From Sphingobacterium sp. UGAL515B_05 (lineage in GTDB: Bacteria; Bacteroidota; Bacteroidia; Sphingobacteriales; Sphingobacteriaceae), in NCBI RefSeq assembly GCF_033097525.1, contig NZ_CP109907.1:5022001-5086000 (forward strand): DNA of 64,000 bases, given 5' to 3'. This document shows positions 26,537 through 36,310 of the stretch, in pieces (within the stretch, counting starts at the first letter, position 1; each line of letters begins with the position of its first letter). The notes beneath the pieces were generated by a model. That model did no database searches. It saw only the letters and a list, made by a program, of their open reading frames with translations, and was not told where the DNA came from. Both the position numbers and the translations under genes were made by a program.

Positions 26537-27637
26537 ATGATTAACTTGCATGGTGCGGATTCTACCTTTACGGTATCCCAAAAACATCTCGCGCAGGCGC
26601 TCGCACAGGCTCGTATGGGTTTCTGGGAAGTTAGCCTATTGGAAAAAAATTACATGTCCTGTACTGATCAATGCAAAAGAAATTTTGGGTGGGATACAGC
26701 AATGGAATTTAGCTATAGTGATATGCTGGGCTGTATTGTGGATGAAGATCGGGAAGCGATGCAAGCGAGTGTCGCAAGGGCTATTGAGCAGCACATACCC
26801 TATATTGCACAGTATCGTGTAAGATATGGTGATGATAGCATCCATTGGATTGAGGCACGTGGATCGGTTACTTATGACGAGAACGGCTGCCCACAGATAA
26901 TTTCGGGCACAACGCTTGATATTACAGAGAAAAAGGAACTTGAAATTTTGCGCGATGAAATGTTGAGCATCGCCATGCATGAAATTAAGACACCGCTATC
27001 ATCCGTCAAAGGAACCCTGCAGCTTCTGAACAGGCAGTTGACAGCGCAAGAAAATGCTTTGTCAAATAAACTCGTAGAAAATGCACTCAAAGCCACTGAC
27101 CGTATTAATCGTCTCCTCAATGAGATGGTAGCCCCCGTGATGGTAATGGCTAAAGGAATCGAACTCGATAGATCTACGATAGATTTGACCCAGCTTATCC
27201 TTGAAATAAGTCATAATGCTGCGCTCATATTTCCCGAGAGTGATCTGCACTTACATCTGCCCGACGATACCGTATTTTTGGAAGCGGATGGTTATCGTAT
27301 CGGACAGGTGATTACCAACCTGATCAATAATGCCATTAAATACAGTGATAAAAAATCACCCATACACATTACGATGACAACAGATCAGCATGAAATATCC
27401 GTATTGATTAGCGACCTTGGTATAGGAATAAAACCTGAGGATAGAAAAAAAGTATTTGAGAAATTTTATCGCTCCAAAGGTCACAGCCATATTGAAGGTT
27501 TCGGTATCGGGCTGTTTCTCTGCGCCGATATCATATTGCGCCATGGTGGTCAGATCCATGTGCTCGATAAAGAGGGGCCAGGCACCGATATCTCTTTTAC
27601 CCTTCCATTAAATAAAAACGTTAATCATTTAAATTAA
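26537..27637 (+). CDS. PAS-domain sensor histidine kinase, soluble
   Basis: This is a 366-aa cytosolic kinase with one PAS domain (about 25-130, including a PAC-like GTTLDITEKKE), a HisKA dimerisation domain with phospho-acceptor His148 in MHEIKTPLSS, and a HATPase with the N box NLINNAIKYS, DLGIGI and GFGIGLFLC motifs. There are no membrane helices, so the signal is internal. It is an orphan: no receiver gene is adjacent, and the nearest single-domain regulator is 1.7 kb away across a transporter gene. Its 3' end overlaps the converging ArsB-like gene by 9 nt. Confidence 0.9.
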   Translation: MINLHGADSTFTVSQKHLAQALAQARMGFWEVSLLEKNYMSCTDQCKRNFGWDTAMEFSYSDMLGCIVDEDREAMQASVARAIEQHIPYIAQYRVRYGDDSIHWIEARGSVTYDENGCPQIISGTTLDITEKKELEILRDEMLSIAMHEIKTPLSSVKGTLQLLNRQLTAQENALSNKLVENALKATDRINRLLNEMVAPVMVMAKGIELDRSTIDLTQLILEISHNAALIFPESDLHLHLPDDTVFLEADGYRIGQVITNLINNAIKYSDKKSPIHITMTTDQHEISVLISDLGIGIKPEDRKKVFEKFYRSKGHSHIEGFGIGLFLCADIILRHGGQIHVLDKEGPGTDISFTLPLNKNVNHLN

Positions 27638-28876
27638 TAGGGCAAGTAAAGCGGCTAGCAGGGCAGGTATCATAATAACCAGTCCCAATTTGAGGAACCT
27701 CCATGCGCTGATAGTGTAACCATGGCGCCTGAGTTCATTGAGCCATAAGATTGTTGCTAACGATCCCGTGATGGACAGATTCGGACCCAGATCCACACCG
27801 ATCAGTACGGCGCCCCTAACCATATCGGGCAGCTGGATCTGAGATAGCGCAGTACCAGCAATCAGACCGGCGGGTAGGTTGTTGATCACATTGCTGCCGA
27901 CGCCTATAATGATTCCTGCCAACCAGCTTGTTTTTCCCGGTGCCTCTTCTGCACTGGCAGACAGGTGTTGCGCCAGCATACCGATCAAACCTGTTTGTTG
28001 TACAGCTTCAACCAGTACAAACAGTCCGGCTACTAGCGGGATGACAGACCATGAAATATGACGGAAAAACGCAATTGGATTTTTTCTTTCAGCGAGGGAC
28101 ACCAATAATGCGGTGCTGACACCGGCAATAACGGTTGGATACCCGAGATTCCATTTTTTAGCCGAGGCCAGCATTAACAGCAATGAAGTAAAGACAATGC
28201 CCGCCAGTGCCATCTTACCGCCACGAGCAAGTTGTTCTATAACAATATCAGACCGCAAAGTAAGAGCTAAGTTATTCTTTTGGGTCAAATAGAGTATCAG
28301 AAAGGTGACTCCGATGGAAAGTATGGACGGTAGCGTATATCGTGCAAGCCAGCTCGCCAAGGATGGCATATGATCGCCATAGATCACCAGATTGGCGGGG
28401 TTGGATATAGGTAGTACGAAGGATGCTGCATTGGCAATAAATGCGCAGATGAGTAGGTAGGGCAACGGATTTTTCACTTTTGCCTTTGATGCTGCCAAAG
28501 CTACAGCTGGCGTAAGCACAACTGCCGTCGCATCATTAGACATAAAGATTGTAACGACGATCCCGACCAGGTAAATAAGCACAAAAAGTTTCGTCGTCGA
28601 ACCCGCGGAAAGTTTGATGGCATGGGAGGCAAGCCAATCAAACAGACCTTCGCGTCGCGCCGACTCCGCCAAACTCATCATCCCTATCAAAAATAGGTAA
28701 ACATCAAGACCCTTGCCGATACCTGTCCAGGCGGCTTGGAATGAGATCAGTCCAAAGAGGATTAACAGGATGGCACCAACAGCAGCCCACATGGCTTCCT
28801 GGATCTTAAATGGCCGTATGATAACCCCCGCAGTAGTAAATGCCGCAATGAGGAAAATGTAAAAATTGGAACTCAT
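27629..28876 (-). CDS. ArsB/SLC13-like ion transporter
   Basis: This is a 415-aa membrane protein of the ion transporter superfamily with about 11 helices. Two inverted-repeat hairpin regions (MSNDATAVVLTPAV and SNVINNLPAGLIAG) are typical of ArsB arsenite/antimonite carriers, and GVDLGPNLSITGSLATILWL is also an ArsB-like block. No arsR, arsC or other ars gene is nearby, so arsenite export is likely by family only; a general anion role is possible. The long leader side contains an unusual terminator-like hairpin between it and the response regulator. Confidence 0.8.
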   Translation of the reverse strand: MSSNFYIFLIAAFTTAGVIIRPFKIQEAMWAAVGAILLILFGLISFQAAWTGIGKGLDVYLFLIGMMSLAESARREGLFDWLASHAIKLSAGSTTKLFVLIYLVGIVVTIFMSNDATAVVLTPAVALAASKAKVKNPLPYLLICAFIANAASFVLPISNPANLVIYGDHMPSLASWLARYTLPSILSIGVTFLILYLTQKNNLALTLRSDIVIEQLARGGKMALAGIVFTSLLLMLASAKKWNLGYPTVIAGVSTALLVSLAERKNPIAFFRHISWSVIPLVAGLFVLVEAVQQTGLIGMLAQHLSASAEEAPGKTSWLAGIIIGVGSNVINNLPAGLIAGTALSQIQLPDMVRGAVLIGVDLGPNLSITGSLATILWLNELRRHGYTISAWRFLKLGLVIMIPALLAALLALLI

Positions 28877-29292
28877 TCTTTATGTGGTCATAAAATAATC
28901 AAAACTATAACAGTTTGAATGGTGTTATTTACCTGATCTTACGTTAAAATTGATTATTTCAAAAAGCGGGCTACTGCATGTAGTCCGCTTTTAATTTTTC
29001 AATGAAATATACGTAATAATATAAAACTTAAATTGTACTAAATAAGAAAAAAACTGTTACTCTTTAATAATGAAAAAAATAGCGAATATTCAAAGTACAG
29101 GACGAGTTGTAAAAGCTGATCGAGCTAAATTGTATTAGCATTGTGTAATACGTTGGATTGTTTGACCATATTCTTTAATAAATTACCTATTTTGCGTTAA
29201 TAGGCCATAGTTGAAAGAGAGAATAGGAGTTATTGGGTGATGGCCTATCAAAGTCATATTAAAAACAACGGTAAATTGAGCCAACATAGATC
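28877..29292. other. 416-bp divergent intergenic region with terminator-like hairpin
   Basis: A 13-bp stem with one G-T wobble (28962-28974 and 28980-28992) sits between two divergent genes, where a terminator is not expected. It has T-runs on both sides. It could be an attenuator in the ArsB-like leader or mark a short unannotated transcript. The rest is AT-rich and I see no ORF or clear -7 box. Confidence 0.45.
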
Positions 29293-29673
29293 ATGAAGAG
29301 GAAAATAATTATTTGCGAGGATGATACACTAATATTAGATGTACTAGAGCTCGCATTAGCGAACGAAAACCAGGAGGTCATACCCGTTGCCCATAGTCCG
29401 AGACTCATGTCTACGATAGACGAAAAGCAACCTGACCTGTTGATTGTGGATCTACAGATGCCATCGCTGACCGGCGACGAGATTGTACGGCAACTTAAGG
29501 CATCCCAAAAATACAGCTCAATAAAAGTGATTATGATGTCGGCGAGCCTTCAAGGTAAAGCGATAGCTGCTGATTGTGGAGCCGACGCTTTCTTGGCAAA
29601 ACCATTTGAACTGGATGAACTTGAATTTTTAGTGGATAAATTATGTCCGCCCGGGTTAATTGATATTTTATAA
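29293..29673 (+). CDS. single-domain response regulator (CheY-like)
   Basis: This is a 126-aa receiver domain without an output domain. The acidic pair is in CEDDT, the phospho-acceptor Asp is in LIVDLQMPSLTG near residue 53, and the conserved MSAS switch Ser and KPFE Lys follow. It may be phosphorylated by one of the two orphan PAS kinases in this window or pass phosphate on. It precedes the efflux operon, but a separate perfect promoter lies between them, so the link is not certain. Confidence 0.9.
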   Translation: MKRKIIICEDDTLILDVLELALANENQEVIPVAHSPRLMSTIDEKQPDLLIVDLQMPSLTGDEIVRQLKASQKYSSIKVIMMSASLQGKAIAADCGADAFLAKPFELDELEFLVDKLCPPGLIDIL

Positions 29674-29778
29674 GCATTTATTATGGCTCTAACATTTGTA
29701 TGGAGCAAGTAATTGCAACATGATGTTTACAAAAGCTTTCGTTACGTCAATGTTACATTAGGCTACTGCGTCATTGTC

Positions 29779-29786
29779 TATATTTG
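29779..29786 (+). promoter_or_regulatory. -7 box of efflux operon
   Basis: TATATTTG matches the Bacteroidota -7 consensus exactly and lies 47 bp before the ATG at 29833. It argues against the in-frame upstream start at 29713, which would put the promoter inside the coding region. Confidence 0.55.
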
Positions 29787-29832
29787 TAATGTACGCAGAT
29801 CAAAATGCTGTGCTTTAGATATCATACAACCT

Positions 29833-30201
29833 ATGTTAAGACGGGTCATCTTTCAATTTCTCTTACTGGTAAGCGCGATGCTGCTGATCGTGAAGCCTTT
29901 GATCGGATTTTCATTGTATCATCAGGCAAAGACACAGGGCGAGAATGAGTTTATCACCGTTATCAAGGCCTTTAGTAAACGAAAACAGGAGTACCTGGAT
30001 TGGGTTGATGTAAAGGATAGCGCCTGTCTGACGCTCTCGCCGCTTCGTCACTTTACCGCCAAAGTAAAGGCGTTTTTTATTACTCATTTTTTTAACACCT
30101 TCTTTCCAGATGCCGGCACCTTTACAGTTGGAAACTTCCTGTCTAAGGCATTATTGCCGCTCCAACGGCTATACCTCCGTCATCTTCAGCTGACTTTATG
30201 A
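29833..30201 (+). CDS. hypothetical membrane-anchored protein upstream of RND efflux genes
   Basis: This is a 122-residue protein with one N-terminal hydrophobic segment (FQFLLLVSAMLLIVKPLIGF) and a basic, aromatic C-terminal part (FITHFFNTFFPDAGTF). It has no known motif. I take ATG 29833 and not an in-frame ATG 120 nt earlier, because the earlier stretch is not protein-like and contains the -7 box. It is 78 bp upstream of the TolC-type gene and likely co-transcribed, so it may be an accessory of the pump or a leftover leader peptide. Function is unknown. Confidence 0.55.
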   Translation: MLRRVIFQFLLLVSAMLLIVKPLIGFSLYHQAKTQGENEFITVIKAFSKRKQEYLDWVDVKDSACLTLSPLRHFTAKVKAFFITHFFNTFFPDAGTFTVGNFLSKALLPLQRLYLRHLQLTL

Positions 30202-30279
30202 TAAAAAAGCCATTTTAATCGTATGAAGTGGCTCCAATGGAGCTGCAAACATTCATCTATTTTAAAATAAGCTTTTTAT

Positions 30280-31668
30280 ATGTTTCAGAAACTTGTCCTT
30301 ATGGGGCATGTGCTGCTCTGCTGTAGCTTCTTTAGCTATGGACAGGAGAGTCATGTGCCTATCAAACTCAACCAGCTGCTGTCTTCGGTAACGCAGCATG
30401 CGCCATCCTTACGCACCGACTATGTACGTACACAGGTGCAGCAGGCGCGCGCCGCAGAAGTCAAAAACAACCGTCTGCCGAGCCTACAGCTGTCGTATCA
30501 GGCAGACGTCGGCTCCAATAATAATGTGCCGGGGCCTTACTTCGGATTTGGTCTCGTGCCGACCAATAATGGTGGTATACGTCCCAATAATAACTACCAG
30601 GCTGTGAGCAGCAATCTTGGCATTGCTGCTTTTCAGTGGGAGGTCTATAATTTTGGTCAATTCAATGCCCAGGACCAACTTGCGCAGGCGGAGGTGACCT
30701 TGGAGAACCGTCGTTTTGAACAGTCGAAGTATGACTTACAGTCCTTCACGATTTATAGTTATCTGCAGCTATTGAAATTGCATGACCTCATCGGTATCCA
30801 GTCGCGCAGTATAGCCCGTAATCAGGAAATACGGCAATCAATCTTTGCGCTGGTTAAAAGTGGTATCCGGGCAGGCGTGGATACCAGTATGGCCGATGCT
30901 GAAATATCGCGTAGCCAACTTGGTCTCATTGAACTGGATAACCAGCAACAGCAATTACAAATTCAACTGGCTACGCTAGCGGGTATGACCCCAGCGCAGA
31001 TTGTAGCGGATACCACAGCGGAAAAGATTCTTTTCGAACAGGTAAAGAACGCGCCAATTGAACTCGATGGCGGCCGTCAGCATCCTATGGTAGCCTATTA
31101 TAATGCATTGTTCGACAAAACGAAGATGGAAGAAAAGCTGGTTGCCAACAGTTACCGTCCCAAGCTGTTTCTCTCGGGGGCTGTATGGGGCAGGGCATCC
31201 AGTGTGCATAGCGACAATAGTTATGGTTCGCTCGCCGATGGCTTTGGGCTACAACGCGCTAACTACCTTGTTGGTCTAGGAATCAACTACAACCTGTTTG
31301 ATCTGCGCCGCAAAAAGGTAAAACTCAATACGCAACGCCTCATGGTGGACGAGGCTGGTCAAAAGCTACAGGAACAACAGGCCAACATCGCCATGAATAT
31401 TGCACAGTCTACCACTGAAGTGGCGACTGCAGAAAGACGTCTGAAGGAAATTCCGCGTCAGACCAAAGCTGCAAATGCCGCCTACCGCCAGAAGTTTTCC
31501 CTATATAAAAATGGTCTCATCGATATTGTGGAGGTCAATGTTGCCCAGAACATGCTCAATCAGGCAGAGCGCGATTACATCACCGCCAAGTATAATTATT
31601 ATCTGGCATTGTTCCACCAGGTGGTGGCACAGAACAATGTCGATGGCTTTCTTCAACTTTTTAACTAA
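30280..31668 (+). CDS. TolC family outer membrane efflux protein
   Basis: This is a 462-aa outer membrane channel subunit with a signal peptide (about 1-21) and two repeats of long helices plus beta strands typical of TolC/OprM (OEP) proteins. The second repeat ends in YKNGLIDIVEVNVAQNMLNQAERDYITAKYNYYLALFHQ. It forms the exit duct for the RND pump encoded 6 nt downstream. No lipobox is evident. It is the first of the three tripartite pump genes, an order different from the common adaptor-pump-channel layout. Confidence 0.9.
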   Translation: MFQKLVLMGHVLLCCSFFSYGQESHVPIKLNQLLSSVTQHAPSLRTDYVRTQVQQARAAEVKNNRLPSLQLSYQADVGSNNNVPGPYFGFGLVPTNNGGIRPNNNYQAVSSNLGIAAFQWEVYNFGQFNAQDQLAQAEVTLENRRFEQSKYDLQSFTIYSYLQLLKLHDLIGIQSRSIARNQEIRQSIFALVKSGIRAGVDTSMADAEISRSQLGLIELDNQQQQLQIQLATLAGMTPAQIVADTTAEKILFEQVKNAPIELDGGRQHPMVAYYNALFDKTKMEEKLVANSYRPKLFLSGAVWGRASSVHSDNSYGSLADGFGLQRANYLVGLGINYNLFDLRRKKVKLNTQRLMVDEAGQKLQEQQANIAMNIAQSTTEVATAERRLKEIPRQTKAANAAYRQKFSLYKNGLIDIVEVNVAQNMLNQAERDYITAKYNYYLALFHQVVAQNNVDGFLQLFN

Positions 31669-31674
31669 TTACTT

Positions 31675-34600
31675 ATGTCACTAGTCACAGCTGCTTTACG
31701 AAGGCCGATTACCACAGTGATCATCACCCTGAGCCTACTGCTCTTTTCGGTACTCGCTGTACTGAAAATACCGATTGATATCTTTCCGCAGCTCAATTCA
31801 CCGACCATTTACGTTATTGAATCTTACGGCGGGATGTCTCCCCAGCAGATGGAAGGTTTTTTCTCCTCCCGGATGCAGGATCAGTTTCTCTATGTCAATG
31901 GAATCAAGAATATATCCGCCAAAAATATTCAGGGACTTACGCTCCTGAAACTTAGTTTTTACGAAAATACCGATATGGCCGAAGCCTCAGCGCAGGTAGC
32001 ACTGCAGGTAAACCGCGCCATGAAGTTTTTTCCGCCAGGGGCGCTGCCGCCACAGGTGGTCCGTTTTGACGCTTCCTCCTTACCGGTGGGGCAACTGGTG
32101 CTATCTTCGAAGACAAGAAGCCTCAAGGAGATCTACGATATGGCAAGTACCCTGGTGCGGCCCATGTTTTCTGCAGTACCGGGTCTCTCTGCACCGCCAC
32201 CCTTTGGCGCAAACTCCAGGACGATTACGGTCAATGTTGACCCCAATAAACTGCGGAGCTACAACCTGACCGCCGACGAGGTGGTGATGGCATTGTCGAA
32301 ATTTAACGTGATGTCACCATCCGGTAACCTGCACCTCAACAACACGATGTATGTGACAACCATCAATTCACTGATCAAGAATGTCGCAGATTTTGCGGAT
32401 ATCCCTATTCTGACAAAAAATGGAATTCCGATTTATATCAAAGATGTCGCACGCGTATCGGACGCCTCGGACGTGACGGTAAGTTATGCACTGATCAATG
32501 GCCGGCGCTCTGTTTATATCCCTGCTGTTAAGACATCGGATGCGTCCACCTGGGCAGTGGTCAGCAACCTCAAGGCCAAGCTGCCGGAAATCCAGAATCT
32601 GCTGCCCGAGGATGTGAAAGTGTCTTATGAATTTGACCAATCAGTAGCGGTTATGAATTCGGTGCAGAGCCTTTTGCACGAAGGGGGGCTCGGCGCTTTG
32701 CTTACCGGTCTCATGGTTCTTCTGTTTCTGCGCGACTGGCGGAGCAGCCTGATCGTAATCGTAACCATACCGGTGTCCATTCTGATCGGCGTCCTGCTAC
32801 TGACATTGTTTGGCCAGACCATCAACATCATGACCTTGAGTGGTTTGGCCCTGGCCATCGGTATCCTCGTGGATCAGGCCACGGTGACCATCGAAAGCAT
32901 ACACCAGCATCAGGAACAGGGTACGCACAAACGTAAGGCGATCTACAATGCCTGTCAGGAGATTGCCGTGCCGCTGCTTTTGATCCTGTTCTGTATTTTG
33001 GCCGTATTTGCACCTTCTTTTATGATGACGGGAATTCCCCGGGCGATGTTTCTGCCCCTTTCTTTATCCATTGGATTGACGATGATCGCTTCGTACTTTA
33101 TGGCGCAGACCTTGGTGCCTATTTTATCCAACTGGCTGCTCAAAGAACATCATATCGGTCATTTTAAGTCCGACTCGCCGGGCTTTTTCGATAAGTTCAA
33201 AAAGCGTTATCGCTTCAACCTATACCGCTCCATGCGCCATAAGGGCAAAGTCATCATCGGTTATCTGCTGCTGACGCTGGTGCTTGCTGCTGCGGCATTT
33301 GTGTATATCGGCAAGGATATGATGCCAAAAGTAAACAATGGGCAGTTTCAGGTCAGGATCAAGGAGCCCGATGGAACCCGGCTGGAGCGTACCGAAGAGT
33401 CCGTCAAACAGGTGCTGCAGGTAATCGATAGTACGGTGAACCATCAGGTCGCCATCAGTTCGGCCTATGTTGGTCTGGTGCCCAGCAGCTATGGAGTCAG
33501 CAACCTCTATGTATTCAATACCGGAACGCATGAAGCCGTTATCCAGGTGAACCTCAATGCAGACTATCATGTCAATATGGATGAACTCAAAGATGTTTTA
33601 CGACGAAATATCCATTATAAACTGCCCAAATTGCGCCTGAATTTTGAGCCTATCGATATGACCGAAAAGATTATGAGCCAGGGGGCTGCAACACCGATCG
33701 AGGTGCGCATAGCCGGAAAGAAAATGGACGAACTGAAGGTCTATGCCGATCAGGTTGTCAGCGCATTGCGCCACATCGGCTATCTGCGTGATGTGCAGAT
33801 CGCACAACCGCTGCGGCTGCCAACCATTTCCATTGCCATCGACCGGCTCAAAGCCTCCCAGCTTGGTCTGCAGATGGATGATATTGCACGATCGGTAACG
33901 GCCAGCACTTCCTCGAGCAGGTTTACGCAGAAGATCCAGTGGCTCGATGAAAACAATACCTATACTTATCAGGTACAGGTGCAGGTACCTGAATATGTGA
34001 TGAATACAATGGACGAGCTGCGCGAAATTCCACTGGTGAAAGGGCAGCTCACACCGACCTTGGGCGATATAGCCACTTTTAATACACAGTATCTACCAGG
34101 TGAGTATGACCGGCAGGGGCCTAGGCGGTATTTGACCGTGATGGCAAATATCCATAAGAAAGACCTGGGAACGGCAACAACGGATGTGCAACAGGCTATT
34201 CGTGAACTCCCGGCTCCACCGCGTGGTGTTGTGGTGGAAATGAAAGGGATGTCGACACTATTGCTTGATACCATGGGTAGTTTGCAGTTGGGGCTTGCCT
34301 GTGCAGTTGTTGTTATATTTCTACTACTGGCAGCGAATTATCAGAGTGTGAAGCTTTCGCTGACCGCATTGGTGACTATTCCTGCGGTGATCCTTGGATC
34401 CTTGGCGATGCTATTGCTCACAGGGTCGACGCTCAATCTGCAATCCTACATGGGTATGATTATGTCTACTGGTGTCTCCGTAGCCAACGCTATTTTGATC
34501 GTGTCCAATGCGGAAGCACTGCGATTGGATTTCCGTAATGCAAGGACGGCGGCGCTGGCCAGCGCGACAACGCGGCTACGTCCGATCCTGATGACCAGTA

Positions 34601-34848
34601 TGGCAATGATTGCCGGAATGATTCCTATGGCCATGGGAATGGGGGAGACGGGTGAGCAGGCGGCACCATTGGGCCGGGCCGTGATCGGCGGTCTGTTTGC
34701 CTCCACTTTTGCTGCTCTTTTTATCCTGCCGCTCCTGTTTGTGTGGATGAAGGAAAAATCCACGTTCGATTCCGAATCACTATTGCCGCAGGACAAGCCC
34801 GATCATCAAAAGTTACTGGTGGAAAAAGACAAGTATAGTGTTAACTAA
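31675..34848 (+). CDS. RND efflux transporter permease
   Basis: This is a 1057-aa inner membrane pump of the RND superfamily, with 12 helices and two large periplasmic loops (about 35-335 and 555-870). In helix 4 the proton-relay motif reads GILVDQATVTIESI: Asp400 is followed by Gln401, where multidrug pumps of the AcrB type have two aspartates. It pairs with the TolC gene before it and the adaptor after it. Substrate class (drug or other organic) cannot be fixed. The metal-pump helix motifs are not obvious. Confidence 0.92.
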   Translation: MSLVTAALRRPITTVIITLSLLLFSVLAVLKIPIDIFPQLNSPTIYVIESYGGMSPQQMEGFFSSRMQDQFLYVNGIKNISAKNIQGLTLLKLSFYENTDMAEASAQVALQVNRAMKFFPPGALPPQVVRFDASSLPVGQLVLSSKTRSLKEIYDMASTLVRPMFSAVPGLSAPPPFGANSRTITVNVDPNKLRSYNLTADEVVMALSKFNVMSPSGNLHLNNTMYVTTINSLIKNVADFADIPILTKNGIPIYIKDVARVSDASDVTVSYALINGRRSVYIPAVKTSDASTWAVVSNLKAKLPEIQNLLPEDVKVSYEFDQSVAVMNSVQSLLHEGGLGALLTGLMVLLFLRDWRSSLIVIVTIPVSILIGVLLLTLFGQTINIMTLSGLALAIGILVDQATVTIESIHQHQEQGTHKRKAIYNACQEIAVPLLLILFCILAVFAPSFMMTGIPRAMFLPLSLSIGLTMIASYFMAQTLVPILSNWLLKEHHIGHFKSDSPGFFDKFKKRYRFNLYRSMRHKGKVIIGYLLLTLVLAAAAFVYIGKDMMPKVNNGQFQVRIKEPDGTRLERTEESVKQVLQVIDSTVNHQVAISSAYVGLVPSSYGVSNLYVFNTGTHEAVIQVNLNADYHVNMDELKDVLRRNIHYKLPKLRLNFEPIDMTEKIMSQGAATPIEVRIAGKKMDELKVYADQVVSALRHIGYLRDVQIAQPLRLPTISIAIDRLKASQLGLQMDDIARSVTASTSSSRFTQKIQWLDENNTYTYQVQVQVPEYVMNTMDELREIPLVKGQLTPTLGDIATFNTQYLPGEYDRQGPRRYLTVMANIHKKDLGTATTDVQQAIRELPAPPRGVVVEMKGMSTLLLDTMGSLQLGLACAVVVIFLLLAANYQSVKLSLTALVTIPAVILGSLAMLLLTGSTLNLQSYMGMIMSTGVSVANAILIVSNAEALRLDFRNARTAALASATTRLRPILMTSMAMIAGMIPMAMGMGETGEQAAPLGRAVIGGLFASTFAALFILPLLFVWMKEKSTFDSESLLPQDKPDHQKLLVEKDKYSVN

Positions 34849-35010
34849 AAAAAATGTAGTGTTCTTTCAGAATTTAAACCCAGCAGTATAAACTAGGGCG
34901 ATAAAGATGGAAGTTGCTATGCAGGAAGAGAATCGTATTTAAAGATAAAATCGCCAATGGCAGTGATGCCTTAATGACACAATTGAGTAATGAATAAGAA
35001 AATAAAACGG

Positions 35011-36099
35011 ATGAAAAAAATAGGCTATTTACTACTACTGACAGGCTTACTTTCCGCTTGCGGTCAAACCGAAAAGCCGATTGACCTGACGCCAAAAAAT
35101 CCGGCTAAGGCCAGTACCTATCAGACAACAGTCATACAAGAGAAAGTCATGTCCAGCAGTGTGCGTTTACCCGGTAAGCTCAAACCCTTTAATGAGGTAA
35201 ATATCTATGCCAAGATGAATAGCTTTGTTAAGCATATCTTTGTGGACAGAGGGGCTGTTGTTAAAAAGGGGCAGCTGCTGATGCAGCTGGAGGCGCCAGA
35301 AATGCTCGCTGCGGTACAGGCCGCACATTCACGTTTTGTACAGGCACAGGAGACCGCTTCTGCGAGTAAAGATAAATATAAAAGACTCAAAAATGCCGCA
35401 CAGGAGGAAGGCGCAGTATCCCCACTTGATCTAGACAATGCCCTCTCGAAGATGAAAGCCGACGAAGCAGTCGCCATGTCGGAAAAAGCAAATGTGGAAG
35501 AAGTTGAAATGTTGCAATCTTACCTGAACATCAAAGCGCCATTCAATGGTGTGATTGTACAGCGTAATGTCTCCGAAGGAGCACTGGTCGGACCGGGGAA
35601 AGGCAATGATCAACCTCTGTTGATCCTGCAGGATCTCAATAAATTACGGTTGGAAGTGCAGATCCCCGAGACCTATGTCGATAAAGTAGACCTCTCGAAA
35701 AAGGTTGCATATCGTTTTAATAATACCCCGAATAAGGTGTTTGAAGGGATGATAGCCCGTTCAGCGAATTCCTTGGGCGCCATGCAGTCTGAAGCAATAG
35801 AGGTCGATGTGGCCAACTCGGATAATAAGCTCAAACCTGGTTTATACTGTGAGGTCGATATTCCATTGTCTGCCGGAGCCAATTCGTTATTGGTACCTTC
35901 CAATAGTATCGTGCGTTCTACAGAAAGGCAGTATGTGATCCAGCTCATAGATGGCAAGACACATTTTGTGGATATCAAAGAAGGGGTATCCACGCATGAT
36001 TCTACCGAAGTTTTTGGAAAGCTAAACAGCAGTGATCAGATCTTGCTGCATGCCAATGACGAAATCAAAGAGGGGGTCAAGCTACCTTTGGAAAAATAA
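35011..36099 (+). CDS. RND efflux periplasmic adaptor, lipoprotein
   Basis: This is a membrane fusion protein of about 362 aa. The ATG at 35011 gives a clean lipoprotein signal (MKKIGYLLLLTGLLSAC) with the acylated Cys at 18; an in-frame ATG 21 nt earlier adds only basic residues. It has a lipoyl-like hairpin (VDRGAVVKKGQLLMQLEAPE ... IKAPFNGVIVQRNVSEGALV) split by a coiled coil, then beta-barrel and membrane-proximal domains. It connects the RND pump with the TolC channel. A 162-bp gap separates it from the pump gene, and a hairpin follows it. Confidence 0.9.
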   Translation: MKKIGYLLLLTGLLSACGQTEKPIDLTPKNPAKASTYQTTVIQEKVMSSSVRLPGKLKPFNEVNIYAKMNSFVKHIFVDRGAVVKKGQLLMQLEAPEMLAAVQAAHSRFVQAQETASASKDKYKRLKNAAQEEGAVSPLDLDNALSKMKADEAVAMSEKANVEEVEMLQSYLNIKAPFNGVIVQRNVSEGALVGPGKGNDQPLLILQDLNKLRLEVQIPETYVDKVDLSKKVAYRFNNTPNKVFEGMIARSANSLGAMQSEAIEVDVANSDNKLKPGLYCEVDIPLSAGANSLLVPSNSIVRSTERQYVIQLIDGKTHFVDIKEGVSTHDSTEVFGKLNSSDQILLHANDEIKEGVKLPLEK

Positions 36100-36127
36100 G
36101 TAAACATCTATTATCTCCATAAAGTAT

Positions 36128-36149
36128 GAAAGGTCCTTTGGGGCCTTTC
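36128..36149 (+). terminator. terminator of efflux operon
   Basis: GAAAGGTCC pairs with GGGCCTTTC around TTTG with one G-T wobble, 29 nt after the adaptor stop. The U-tract is weak (ATTGCTTAC). Confidence 0.6.
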
Positions 36150-36310
36150 ATTGCTTACATTTTATCCAATAGTTTACCAAAATCAGAACTGAATAGGGCT
36201 AGCCATACTCCTTTTGTAGGACCTGAGCTTTTTTGCAAAGTATAATTGAGCTTTTTTGCCAAGTTAGGTTGAAATGGTACGGCTAAATTTGCTTTATAAA
36301 TAGGAACAAA

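Noticed and set aside
27629..28876. A complete ars operon around the ArsB-like transporter
   Set aside because: No ArsR, ArsC, ArsA or ArsD gene is adjacent; only the transporter family supports an arsenite role.
29713..29832. Upstream extension of the small protein before the efflux genes
   Set aside because: The extra 40 residues are not protein-like and contain a perfect -7 box; ATG 29833 is followed directly by a hydrophobic anchor.
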